NCBI GenBank assembly: GCA_032095175.1
Contig: DAMCZI010000029.1
Span: forward strand, 1 to 64,000
DNA from: DAMCZI01 sp032095175
GTDB lineage: Bacteria; Bacillota; Clostridia; Clostridiales; Caloramatoraceae
Direction of reading: 5' to 3'
DNA: 64,000 nucleotides
Shown here: piece after piece, positions 16,585 to 24,021 of the stretch
Position numbering within the stretch: position 1 is the first letter of the stretch
How the letters are laid out: every line of letters starts with the position of its first letter
Notes under the pieces: model-generated
What the model saw: only the letters and a program-made list of their open reading frames with translations
Told to the model about the DNA's origin: nothing
Databases searched by the model: none
Program-made: the position numbers and the translations under genes

Positions 16585-17832
16585 TTAGTAAGCTGTATCG
16601 AGCCAGAATAATTTGTTTAAGAGGCTGTATATGCCGTAGGCGCTGAGGATTATAACAAAGGGCATGGTGGGGTAGGAGTATCTTGAGAATGTGTAGTAGG
16701 GGAGATAGACCAGGGTAAAGTATATTATGGGGAGTATTAGAAATAGAGAGTCCCTGATCTTTTTCCTTATAGAGAATACGGCACCTGTTAGACCAAGGGC
16801 TAACAGAATTAGATGGTACTTGGCAGTTGTGGTTCCAGTTATGTTAAATACGGGCTTCCAGTAGAAGGGATCCCTCCACATATGCAAAGTCTTGCCTATT
16901 GTGTACCAATAAATATATTGAAGGGGGTATTTTTTAAAATATGTCTTCAGCCTGTACTTGCCGGTCTCCATCTCTATCTGGTTGGTCTTTATCACATCCA
17001 CATCAGGCGTATACGGTACATAGTCCCTTGTTTGATCATAGTTTATATAGGTACCCTGGAGAAAAGGGTTCCCTGTTGAAAGGGTAAATGGTATAAATCT
17101 GTTGAACACAGCATAGTTCCTGATCCACCATGGACTCATTAATAAAATAAATATTATGGATGTTATAAGTGCTCTTTTAACTGCAAAGCCTATTGGATAT
17201 TTATATAGCAGCCACATGATAAATATGACAATTGGATATAGGGCTGCTGTTGGCCTTATAAGGCAAGCTGCTCCCCATATAATTCCTCCAGCTATGTAAT
17301 ATTTAAGATAACCTGTTTTAACAGCATAAATCGATAAATATACAAGCAAAAGAAGTAAAACCTTAAACTCCACCTCTGTTAATATCAATCCGGCGCTAAA
17401 AAATTCTGGCATATAAAAAGCATCTAAAATACATGCAATAAACCCCGTTATGCTGTTAAAAAGTTCTCTTCCAATTAAAAACACCATATACACAGAAAAT
17501 CCCTGAAGAAGTGCCTGAAACACTCTAAAAGCAACAACTCCAATATCCCATCTTCCAAACAATCTAATAAATCCAGCAAGAAGAATCGGAAACCCTGGCA
17601 TTACAAAAACAGTTGGACTTTTAGGGTCATGATAGGTAAGCATTCCCTTTTCAATAAGTATCTTTGCACTTCTTATATATTTAACATCATCATTATCCAT
17701 TTTTTCAAGGCTTCCTAATAGAAAGTAATCTCCATATTTAATCACAGTTGTTATATATAATATAGTTGTTATTATAACTAGTGCAGCAACTCCAAATAAT
17801 ATCCATCTTTTTTCATTTTCAAGCTTGAACAT
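16585..17832 (-). CDS. GT39/ArnT-like membrane glycosyltransferase
   Basis: A 415-residue polytopic protein with about ten to eleven hydrophobic segments. It has the lumenal-loop acidic motif MDNDDVKYIRSAK near residue 45, typical of GT-C enzymes that take sugar from a polyprenyl phosphate donor. The C-terminal half has GT39-type spacing. It is the last gene of a four-gene minus-strand module with GT2, DUF2304 and a small flippase-like protein. By inference it transfers the sugar loaded by the GT2 enzyme to an extracytoplasmic acceptor (glycolipid, wall polymer or protein). The acceptor is unknown. Confidence 0.8.
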   Translation of the reverse strand: MFKLENEKRWILFGVAALVIITTILYITTVIKYGDYFLLGSLEKMDNDDVKYIRSAKILIEKGMLTYHDPKSPTVFVMPGFPILLAGFIRLFGRWDIGVVAFRVFQALLQGFSVYMVFLIGRELFNSITGFIACILDAFYMPEFFSAGLILTEVEFKVLLLLLVYLSIYAVKTGYLKYYIAGGIIWGAACLIRPTAALYPIVIFIMWLLYKYPIGFAVKRALITSIIFILLMSPWWIRNYAVFNRFIPFTLSTGNPFLQGTYINYDQTRDYVPYTPDVDVIKTNQIEMETGKYRLKTYFKKYPLQYIYWYTIGKTLHMWRDPFYWKPVFNITGTTTAKYHLILLALGLTGAVFSIRKKIRDSLFLILPIIYFTLVYLPYYTFSRYSYPTMPFVIILSAYGIYSLLNKLFWLDTAY

Positions 17833-17888
17833 AGAATTCCTCCATTATGGCATATTCAATGAAATAGCTATATATCCCTTGAATATGC

Positions 17889-18236
17889 CTAATTTATTGA
17901 TACAAGGTATGCTCCAAAGACAATGAGAAGTATTCCACACCATCTGCTCAACGGAATATACTCCTTAAAAAAAATCATGCTAAGAATCGCTGTAACTACA
18001 TAGGATAGGCTTTGGATTGGATAAACCTTTGAAAGCTCTTCTCTGGAAAGAATATATAACCATACTATTGTAGCCCCAGCAAATAAAACAAGCCCGCCAA
18101 TCACATGTGGGGTTAGAAAAACTTTTAATACTCCATGTATGGAAAAGCTGTTATCCATAGACCTTACTCCTGTCTTCCACAACATCTGACCAATTACCAT
18201 CAGAAGTATATTTATCATCAGCAGCCCATATATCAC
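17889..18236 (-). CDS. EamA/SMR-like small flippase subunit
   Basis: 115 residues with four transmembrane helices, resembling one half of an EamA transporter and the ArnE/ArnF subunits that flip undecaprenyl-phosphate sugars. Segments such as GQMLWKTGVRSM and LSKVYPIQSLSYVVTAI match that family. It overlaps the DUF2304 gene by four bp and lies 56 bp before the GT39 gene. The context supports a role in flipping the lipid-linked sugar made by the GT2 enzyme; this is inference. Confidence 0.78.
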   Translation of the reverse strand: MIYGLLMINILLMVIGQMLWKTGVRSMDNSFSIHGVLKVFLTPHVIGGLVLFAGATIVWLYILSREELSKVYPIQSLSYVVTAILSMIFFKEYIPLSRWCGILLIVFGAYLVSIN

Positions 18237-18577
18237 TTATATTCATTCCCTTCCATCTTGCTTTTTAATATTCCAATCTCCTGGGTAAGCCTTATTATTC
18301 TTTTCTGCAGAGATGATATAACAAGTGTCAAATAAAATATCAAAATTAAACTGAATACAATACCTGTAACAAATAAAAATGCCGGTGCATAACTTATACC
18401 TGTAAATACTGCTGCATTTTCTACAATATTTTTATTAAGAGAAAGCATACATAAGACCAAACTTACTAAAATCCAGAGCATACAGTAGTGAAAATCAAGC
18501 TTCCTTCTCTTCACATAATAAAGTGTTATTATTAAAAAAACTGCAGCTAAAATAATACAATATGTGTATACCCTCAT
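18233..18577 (-). CDS. DUF2304 membrane protein
   Basis: A small protein with three hydrophobic segments and a charged coiled tail (SSLQKRIIRLTQEIGILKSKME), fitting DUF2304, a family almost always found beside polyprenyl-phosphate glycosyltransferases. ATG 18577 gives 114 residues; in-frame GTG/TTG codons up to 18589 are possible alternatives. It overlaps the flippase gene by four bp. Between it and the GT2 gene lies one copy of the dispersed two-hairpin repeat (18594-18705). Confidence 0.78.
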   Translation of the reverse strand: MRVYTYCIILAAVFLIITLYYVKRRKLDFHYCMLWILVSLVLCMLSLNKNIVENAAVFTGISYAPAFLFVTGIVFSLILIFYLTLVISSLQKRIIRLTQEIGILKSKMEGNEYK

Positions 18578-18593
18578 CTTTTTCACCAACTCT

Positions 18594-18705
18594 CTATATT
18601 AATCACACTAAATATCCTACATTAGGTGCTGTGCGATTAATGAATCAAGGAATATGATTTCACATTAATTTTTAGGGTCGAGCATTGCAGAATCATTTAT
18701 GAGAA
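18594..18705 (-). repeat. Dispersed two-hairpin repeat, copy 1
   Basis: Read on the minus strand it carries CATAAATGATTCT..., then a conserved ATTCCTTGATTCATTAATC block and a second hairpin closed by ATTAATC/GTGATTAAT. Matching copies lie at 23107-23226, 44785-44900 and 55557-55676. This copy sits between GT2 and DUF2304 genes of the same operon. Confidence 0.85.
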
Positions 18706-18713
18706 ATATATAT

Positions 18714-19394
18714 CTAAGGCTGAAGTATCAACGCCAGGGTAACCTTTATCATATAATAGATTGCTTTCATCGGTGTTATCGATGATTTCCCCTGAGTTCT
18801 ACACTTCATTTTGACAGGTATCTCCTTTATTCTAACTCCCTTTCTCATGGCATAAACTATGGTTTCAACCTCTGGATAATCTGTTGGATAGTAGTTTGCA
18901 AATAAATCTATAACCCTTTTATTTACTGCTCTATATCCAGAAGTTGTGTCCCTTATGTCTCTTCCTGTGATATCCATAACCACTTTCGAAAAAAAGTTTA
19001 TCCCCATATTTCTAAAAGCAGGGGATTTATACCCACTAGTTTCTATAAACCTTGAACCTATAGCCATATCGACTTCTCCAGATATTACAGGTGCAAGCAG
19101 TTTGTCTAAATCATATGGGTCATGCTGACCATCACCGTCTATTTGAACAACAATATCATAATCTCCTTTACGCCCATATATATATCCCGTTTGCACTGCC
19201 CCACCAATGCCAAGGTTGTAAGGTAGGTCTATAACATAAGCACCTGCTCTTCTAGCTTCTATTGTCGTCTCATCCTCAGAGCCATCATTTACAACTACAA
19301 CATCTATGTCAGTTCTTGATTTTTTTATTGAAGATACAACATTATATATACTTTTCTCTTCGTTATAGGCGGGAACTATCGCCATAATACGCAT
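18714..19394 (-). CDS. GT2 polyprenyl-phosphate glycosyltransferase
   Basis: A 226-residue cytoplasmic GT-A enzyme of the dolichyl-phosphate mannose/glucose synthase type: VPAYNEEKSI near the N-terminus, VVVNDGSEDET, QIDGDGQHDP (the DXD metal site) and DTTSGYRAVNKRV. It has no C-terminal membrane domain. ATG 19394 follows GAGGTGATTTG. It is the first gene of the module GT2-DUF2304-flippase-GT39 and probably loads a hexose onto undecaprenyl phosphate. The sugar is not determined by sequence. Confidence 0.88.
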   Translation of the reverse strand: MRIMAIVPAYNEEKSIYNVVSSIKKSRTDIDVVVVNDGSEDETTIEARRAGAYVIDLPYNLGIGGAVQTGYIYGRKGDYDIVVQIDGDGQHDPYDLDKLLAPVISGEVDMAIGSRFIETSGYKSPAFRNMGINFFSKVVMDITGRDIRDTTSGYRAVNKRVIDLFANYYPTDYPEVETIVYAMRKGVRIKEIPVKMKCRTQGKSSITPMKAIYYMIKVTLALILQP

Positions 19395-19569
19395 CAAATC
19401 ACCTCATATAGAATTTAGCCCTTATAATTAACATGATAGGATGTATAGAATCTTTGAAACATATATATTATGTGCAATTAATTTAATTAATATTAAGTTC
19501 CTTATATCTATGGGTTTACATCTACTCCAAACAATGGTACCATATAAATGAGAATAAATATCATATATA

Positions 19570-19722
19570 GCCCTTGTTAAGGGAGGTTACTGTTCGGATA
19601 AACGCTACTGCCCAGAAACGTCCAAAGACGCCAATGGGTCAGCAGGTACTATCGAATTAAGGTTTTACCTAACGTGGCTGGGTTTACCCAAAGCCTTGCA
19701 GTGCCAAAACTCAACGAGTAAG
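19570..19722 (+). ncRNA. M-box (ykoK leader) Mg2+ riboswitch
   Basis: The region contains the conserved M-box core almost unchanged: CTACTGCCCAGAAACGTC, AAAGACGCCAATGGGTCAGC, AATTAAGGTTTTACC, TGGCTGGGTTTACCCAAAGC, and a closing strand GTGCCAAAACTCAACGAG. The location directly upstream of mgtE is the classic context. In known M-boxes Mg2+ binding favours the downstream terminator, so uptake is shut off when Mg2+ is sufficient. Boundaries are approximate. Confidence 0.95.
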
Positions 19723-19744
19723 GGTGTTTTTTTATTTGTAAAAG

Positions 19745-19781
19745 ACTCCTATGCTCCATTGAGCAAGGAGTTTATTTTTTT
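19745..19781 (+). terminator. M-box expression-platform terminator
   Basis: ACTCCTATGCTC pairs with GAGCAAGGAGT around CATT, with one bulged A, followed by TTTATTTTTTT. It lies between the aptamer and the leader ORF, so termination here would block both the ORF and mgtE. Confidence 0.88.
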
Positions 19782-19794
19782 GGAGGTGGTAGTT

Positions 19795-19887
19795 ATGGAT
19801 TCTGGTCCTTTACCAAGTTGTAAAACCAAAATTAAATATGAAAGAATCGGGGCCATAACTGCCCCATCAGTTGTGCTGCCCCGATAA
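19795..19887 (+). CDS. 30-residue leader ORF upstream of mgtE
   Basis: A small reading frame with its own strong ribosome site (GGAGGTGGTAGTT before ATG) just after the riboswitch terminator. The peptide starts MDSGPLPSC and ends APSVVLPR; four prolines and two cysteines are visible. Its stop codon lies 12 bp before the mgtE start, next to the mgtE ribosome site GGGGG. The last 14 codons overlap a strong hairpin (19846-19885). The arrangement suggests translational coupling or a regulatory leader peptide, as with proline-containing leaders of Mg2+ transporters elsewhere. The peptide itself is not one I recognise with certainty. Confidence 0.7.
   Translation: MDSGPLPSCKTKIKYERIGAITAPSVVLPR
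19846..19885 (+). promoter_or_regulatory. Hairpin over the end of the mgtE leader ORF
   Basis: ATCGGGGC (19846-19853) pairs with GCCCCGAT (19878-19885), and inside it CATAACTG pairs with CAGTTGTG (one G-U) around CCCCAT. No T-run follows, so it is not a terminator. It ends within the leader ORF stop codon, just before the mgtE ribosome site. Confidence 0.75.
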
Positions 19888-19899
19888 AGGGGGATTAAA

Positions 19900-21234
19900 A
19901 TGAAAAAGAATATTTTAGAGCTAATTGACACAAACAATATATCAGATGCTAAAAATGAACTTATTAATATGAAAATCGTTGATATTGCACAAATGCTTGA
20001 AGAAACAGAGTCACAAAACCTTTTAAAGATATTAAGGATACTTCCAAAGGAAACTGCAGCAGGAGTCTTCTCATATATGTCCATGGAACAGCAAAGATAT
20101 ATAATAGAATCTATTACTGATAAGGAAATTGAATATATTATAAATGAGTTGTTCCTTGATGATACCGTTGATTTTCTTGAGGAAATGCCTGCAAATGTTG
20201 TTAAGAAAGTCCTTAAAAATACTGATGAGCAAACAAGGCGCCTTATTAATCAGTTTTTAAATTATCCAGAGCACTCTGCAGGAAGCATAATGACTATAGA
20301 GTACGTTGACTTAAAAAAGGAAATGACTGCCGCTGAGGCAATTGAGCATATAAGAAGAACAGGTGTTGATAAAGAAACTATAAATACCTGCTATGTTATA
20401 GGTGAAGGCAGGATACTCGAGGGAGTTATATCTATTCGAAGGCTTATATTAAGCGAAAGCACTCTTCTTATCGGGGATATTATGGAGACAGATGTAATCC
20501 ACGTAAATACCCATGATGATCAAGAGATACTCGCATCCCTTTTTAGGAAATATGATTTAACCTCAATGCCTGTTGTGGACAACGAATGCAGACTTGTTGG
20601 AATAGTTACAATCGATGATGTTGTTGATATTATAGATCAGGAAAATACAGAGGATTTTCAGATAATGGCTGCTATGGAACCATCTGAGGAAGAATACCTT
20701 AAGACAAGCCCCTTAAAGCTTGCAAAGCATAGGATAATCTGGCTTCTAGTACTAATGATATCTGCAACCTTCACAGGAAGAATTATAAAAAGGTTTGAGG
20801 ATGTACTTCAATCCGTTGTTGTTTTGACTGCCTTTATTCCAATGCTTATGGACACAGGAGGAAATGCTGGTTCTCAATCCTCTACACTTGTAATAAGAGG
20901 TTTAGCGCTTGGTGAAATAAAGCTTAAAGATATTTTTAAGGTTTTATGTAAGGAATTTTCCGTTAGTTTCATCGTCGGGATTGTTCTTTCTGCTATTAAC
21001 TTTTTAAGGATATACTATATTGAAAAAGTAGATTTTTTTGTTTCACTTACAGTATCAATAAGTTTATTTGCAACCGTAATGTTAGCAAAAATAGTTGGAG
21101 GAGTACTTCCTATATTGGCTAGAAAATTGAAGATGGACCCTGCCATAATGGCTAGTCCGCTTATTACAACAATAGTAGATGCATTCGCTCTTATGATTTA
21201 CTTCACCACTGCCACATGGCTCCTTGGAATATAA
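19900..21234 (+). CDS. mgtE: Magnesium transporter MgtE
   Basis: A dimeric Mg2+ channel of the inner membrane. The 444-residue protein has the usual order: MgtE N-domain (about 1-125, helical repeats), paired CBS domains (about 135-255, with GDIMETDVIHV and SMPVVDNECRLVGIVTIDDVVDII) and five transmembrane helices (about 280-440). The pore-lining segment contains the conserved PMLMDTGGNAGSQSS. Start ATG follows AAAGGGGGATTAAA. Expression should be set by the upstream M-box, and the CBS domains give a second, protein-level Mg2+ sensor. Confidence 0.97.
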   Translation: MKKNILELIDTNNISDAKNELINMKIVDIAQMLEETESQNLLKILRILPKETAAGVFSYMSMEQQRYIIESITDKEIEYIINELFLDDTVDFLEEMPANVVKKVLKNTDEQTRRLINQFLNYPEHSAGSIMTIEYVDLKKEMTAAEAIEHIRRTGVDKETINTCYVIGEGRILEGVISIRRLILSESTLLIGDIMETDVIHVNTHDDQEILASLFRKYDLTSMPVVDNECRLVGIVTIDDVVDIIDQENTEDFQIMAAMEPSEEEYLKTSPLKLAKHRIIWLLVLMISATFTGRIIKRFEDVLQSVVVLTAFIPMLMDTGGNAGSQSSTLVIRGLALGEIKLKDIFKVLCKEFSVSFIVGIVLSAINFLRIYYIEKVDFFVSLTVSISLFATVMLAKIVGGVLPILARKLKMDPAIMASPLITTIVDAFALMIYFTTATWLLGI

Positions 21235-21242
21235 AAATAAAA

Positions 21243-21281
21243 AGCTGCTGTATAATTTTAATTTTTAATTATACAGCAGCT
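21243..21281. terminator. Shared terminator of convergent mgtE and pyrG
   Basis: Fifteen-bp stem AGCTGCTGTATAATT/AATTATACAGCAGCT (21243-21257 with 21267-21281), with T-rich tails on both strands. It serves both converging genes. Confidence 0.92.
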
Positions 21282-21288
21282 ATTTTTA

Positions 21289-22887
21289 TTACTTATCCAT
21301 TGAAGCCTTTATAAAATCCCTAAAAAGCGGATGTGGTCTGTTTGGTCTTGATTTAAGTTCAGGATGGAATTGAACTCCAACAAACCACTTATGGCTTGGT
21401 ATTTCAACTATCTCAACAAGCCTTTCATCTGGAGATGTACCTGAAAGCACCATACCAGCATTTGTTATCTGGCTTCTAAATTCATTGTTGAACTCATATC
21501 TATGTCTATGTCTTTCATATATAACTTCTTCCACATATGCCCTGTAAGCAAATGTCTCATTCTTAAGCCTGCATGGGTATAAGCCAAGTCTCATGGTTCC
21601 ACCCATCTCATCTATATCCCTCTGCTCAGGCATTAAGTCTATTACAGGATATTTTGTTTCCGGGTTTATTTCTGAGCTGTTGGCACCATCAAGTCCAACA
21701 ACATTTCTTGCAAATTCCATTACTGCACACTGCATTCCAAGGCATATTCCAAGCATTGGAACGTTATTTTCTCTTGCATACTTTATTGCAAGAAGCTTTC
21801 CTTCTACTCCCCTGTCGCCAAATCCTCCTGGAACAAGTATTCCATCTGAATTTTTAAGAGTTTCCGAATAGTTATCTTCAGTTAAATCACAGGCATTTAC
21901 CCAGTTAATGTTTACATTGCAGTTATTTGCTATCCCCCCGTGGTTTAGCGCTTCAACAACTGATAAATATGCATCATGAAGCTCAACATATTTTCCAACG
22001 AGAGAAATTGAAACATCACCCTTTAAATTCTTTAGCTTGTCAACCATCTCTGTCCATTCATCAAGCTTTGCTTCATCGCATTTTATATCAAGTTTTTTAA
22101 CAACAAGCTCATCAAGTCCTTCCTCGTGAAGAAGAAGTGGAACCTCGTATATAGTTTGAGCATCTAGGTTTTGTATTACTGAATCACCATCTATGTTGCA
22201 GAATAATCCTATCTTATCCTTTAATTCTGCTGAGAGAGGCTTCTCTGAACGGCATACTATTATATCAGGCTGTATACCTATACTTCTTAAGTCTCTAACC
22301 GAATGCTGTGTTGGTTTTGTTTTTAGTTCTCCTGCTTTTCCGAGATAAGGAACAAGGGTTACATGTACAAAGCATACATTTTCTCTTCCTACCTCGTATT
22401 TTATCTGTCTTATTGATTCAAGGAAGGGAAGGCTTTCAATATCCCCAACCGTTCCTCCAATTTCAGTTATAACAACATCTACATCTCTCTCCTTAGCTAC
22501 ACGGTAAACCCTCTGCTTTATCTCGTTTGTTATATGTGGTATTACCTGTACTGTTCCTCCAAGGTATTCTCCTTTTCTTTCCTTTTGAATAACCGACCAG
22601 TATACCTTTCCAGTTGTAACGTTGCTATTTTTTGATAGGTTTTCATCAATAAACCTTTCATAGTGTCCAAGATCAAGGTCTGCTTCTGCACCATCATCTG
22701 TTACAAAAACCTCACCATGCTGATACGGACTCATTGTACCAGGGTCAATATTTATATATGGATCAAACTTTTGTATTGATACATTTAAACCTCTACATTT
22801 TAAAAGTCTTCCAAGGGATGCTGCTGTTATGCCTTTTCCTAAAGATGATGTAACTCCACCTGTAATAAATATATACTTAGTAGCCAT
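21289..22887 (-). CDS. pyrG: CTP synthase
   Basis: Forms CTP from UTP, ATP and glutamine. 532 residues: synthetase domain (1-265, P-loop GGVTSSLGKGITAAS) and class I glutaminase domain (about 290-530, nucleophile in MLGICLGMQ, His/Glu near VGVQFHPELKS). The ATG is placed by homology. No strong ribosome site is adjacent; the only AGGAGG lies 42 nt upstream (22930-22935), with a GTTAC...GTAAC hairpin between. That may be a leader control but is unproven. pyrG is convergent with mgtE. Confidence 0.97.
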   Translation of the reverse strand: MATKYIFITGGVTSSLGKGITAASLGRLLKCRGLNVSIQKFDPYINIDPGTMSPYQHGEVFVTDDGAEADLDLGHYERFIDENLSKNSNVTTGKVYWSVIQKERKGEYLGGTVQVIPHITNEIKQRVYRVAKERDVDVVITEIGGTVGDIESLPFLESIRQIKYEVGRENVCFVHVTLVPYLGKAGELKTKPTQHSVRDLRSIGIQPDIIVCRSEKPLSAELKDKIGLFCNIDGDSVIQNLDAQTIYEVPLLLHEEGLDELVVKKLDIKCDEAKLDEWTEMVDKLKNLKGDVSISLVGKYVELHDAYLSVVEALNHGGIANNCNVNINWVNACDLTEDNYSETLKNSDGILVPGGFGDRGVEGKLLAIKYARENNVPMLGICLGMQCAVMEFARNVVGLDGANSSEINPETKYPVIDLMPEQRDIDEMGGTMRLGLYPCRLKNETFAYRAYVEEVIYERHRHRYEFNNEFRSQITNAGMVLSGTSPDERLVEIVEIPSHKWFVGVQFHPELKSRPNRPHPLFRDFIKASMDK

Positions 22888-23106
22888 GTGTTTTCCCAGT
22901 TACAAAAATCAAAAATTACGTAACCAGTTCCTCCTTTCGTTTACTAATTAATATTTCCATTTCGAGCAATTTAACTCACTCAAAATAAAAGAATTCAGCA
23001 GCTTCATAAAAACCCGATACCTATTTTTACCATTTTTATTTTTAAATTTTATTCCCGTGCAACAATTAACCTTTATATTTTATAATAGTAATGATTATAA
23101 ATCAAT
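22888..23106 (-). other. pyrG upstream region
   Basis: Contains the distant AGGAGG (22930-22935) and a small inverted repeat before pyrG. No promoter could be named with confidence and no gene is seen. A copy of the dispersed repeat begins at 23107. Confidence 0.4.
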
Positions 23107-23226
23107 ATATATGTTTAGCATAAATGATTCTAAATTGCTCAAACCTAAACATTTATGAGAAATCGTATTCCTTGATTCATAAATCATACAAAACCCCATG
23201 TAAAATATTTAGTTCGATTAATATAA
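23107..23226 (+). repeat. Dispersed two-hairpin repeat, copy 2
   Basis: Plus-strand orientation: ATATGTTTAGCATAAATG, ATTGCTC, CATTTATGAGAAATCG, TATTCCTTGATTCAT, then TTTAGTTCGATTAATATA. It is closest to copy 4 at 55557, which shares the ATATGTTT-GCATAAATGATTCT start. It lies between pyrG and the MBL hydrolase gene. Confidence 0.85.
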
Positions 23227-23231
23227 TTTAA

Positions 23232-23256
23232 AAAGCCTCAGGAATATACCCAAGGC
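23232..23256 (-). terminator. Probable terminator after MBL hydrolase gene
   Basis: On the minus strand GCCT(T)GGG...CCTGAGGC is followed by TTTTTAAA; the stem is short and includes a bulge. Confidence 0.5.
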
Positions 23257-23272
23257 AAATAGCTTAAATATT

Positions 23273-23914
23273 CTATTCATATTTTAAAACATATACCTTC
23301 TTATCCCCTGCTTTCAAATCATCCTTCTTTATCTCAATAATCTGAGATTGTGCTCTTACTACATTTTCAAATTTGTTTATGAACTCATCAGCAGGTTCAA
23401 GATTAAATTTAAGTACCTTAGTTTTATAATGCATTGGAATTATAACTGAAGGGTTAAGTTGATTAACTATTTCTATTGCTCCCTCCCAATTTACAGTATA
23501 TATTCCCCCTACAGGTATCATAAGTACATCAACAGCACCTATCATCTGTACCTGTGAAGGACTAAGTAGATGTCCAATATCTCCCATATGACATACCCTT
23601 ATTCCATCTATATCAAAAACATAAACTATGTTACTTCCCCTTTTGGCGCCCTGTTCCTCATCATGATATGTATGTACACCTGTTATAGCTATATCCTTGA
23701 CATAGAAATTCCCGACTTTGCTTACAACCTCAAAATTTCCCTTTACACAATCAATGAAGTTATGATCATAATGTCCATGGCTTAGAGTTATAATGTCAGT
23801 TTCAACAGCAGGCAGCTTATAACCAACATTATCATCAAATGGATCTGTCACAACCCTTATCCCATTTTCGCTGGCTATTTTAAAACACGAATGCCCTAAC
23901 CATTTAATTCTCAC
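23273..23914 (-). CDS. Metal-dependent hydrolase, UPF0173 (MBL fold)
   Basis: 213 residues of the metallo-beta-lactamase superfamily, UPF0173/YtkL type. It begins MRIKWLGHSCF and has the metal motif SHGHYDHNFID near residue 45, HMGDIGH near 110 and PMHYKTK near 161. The family substrate is unknown; phosphodiester or lactone hydrolysis is typical for the fold. The gene is monocistronic, with an AGG-rich ribosome site (CGGGGAGGTTTTTTTG). Confidence 0.88.
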   Translation of the reverse strand: MRIKWLGHSCFKIASENGIRVVTDPFDDNVGYKLPAVETDIITLSHGHYDHNFIDCVKGNFEVVSKVGNFYVKDIAITGVHTYHDEEQGAKRGSNIVYVFDIDGIRVCHMGDIGHLLSPSQVQMIGAVDVLMIPVGGIYTVNWEGAIEIVNQLNPSVIIPMHYKTKVLKFNLEPADEFINKFENVVRAQSQIIEIKKDDLKAGDKKVYVLKYE

Positions 23915-24021
23915 AAAAAAACCTCCCCGAAGTAAATTTTAAACATTTAAAACTTTTTTATAAGTATATGCCGTACTTTATAGATATAATGCACCAAAAA
24001 TATAACATTATGTATTTAATT

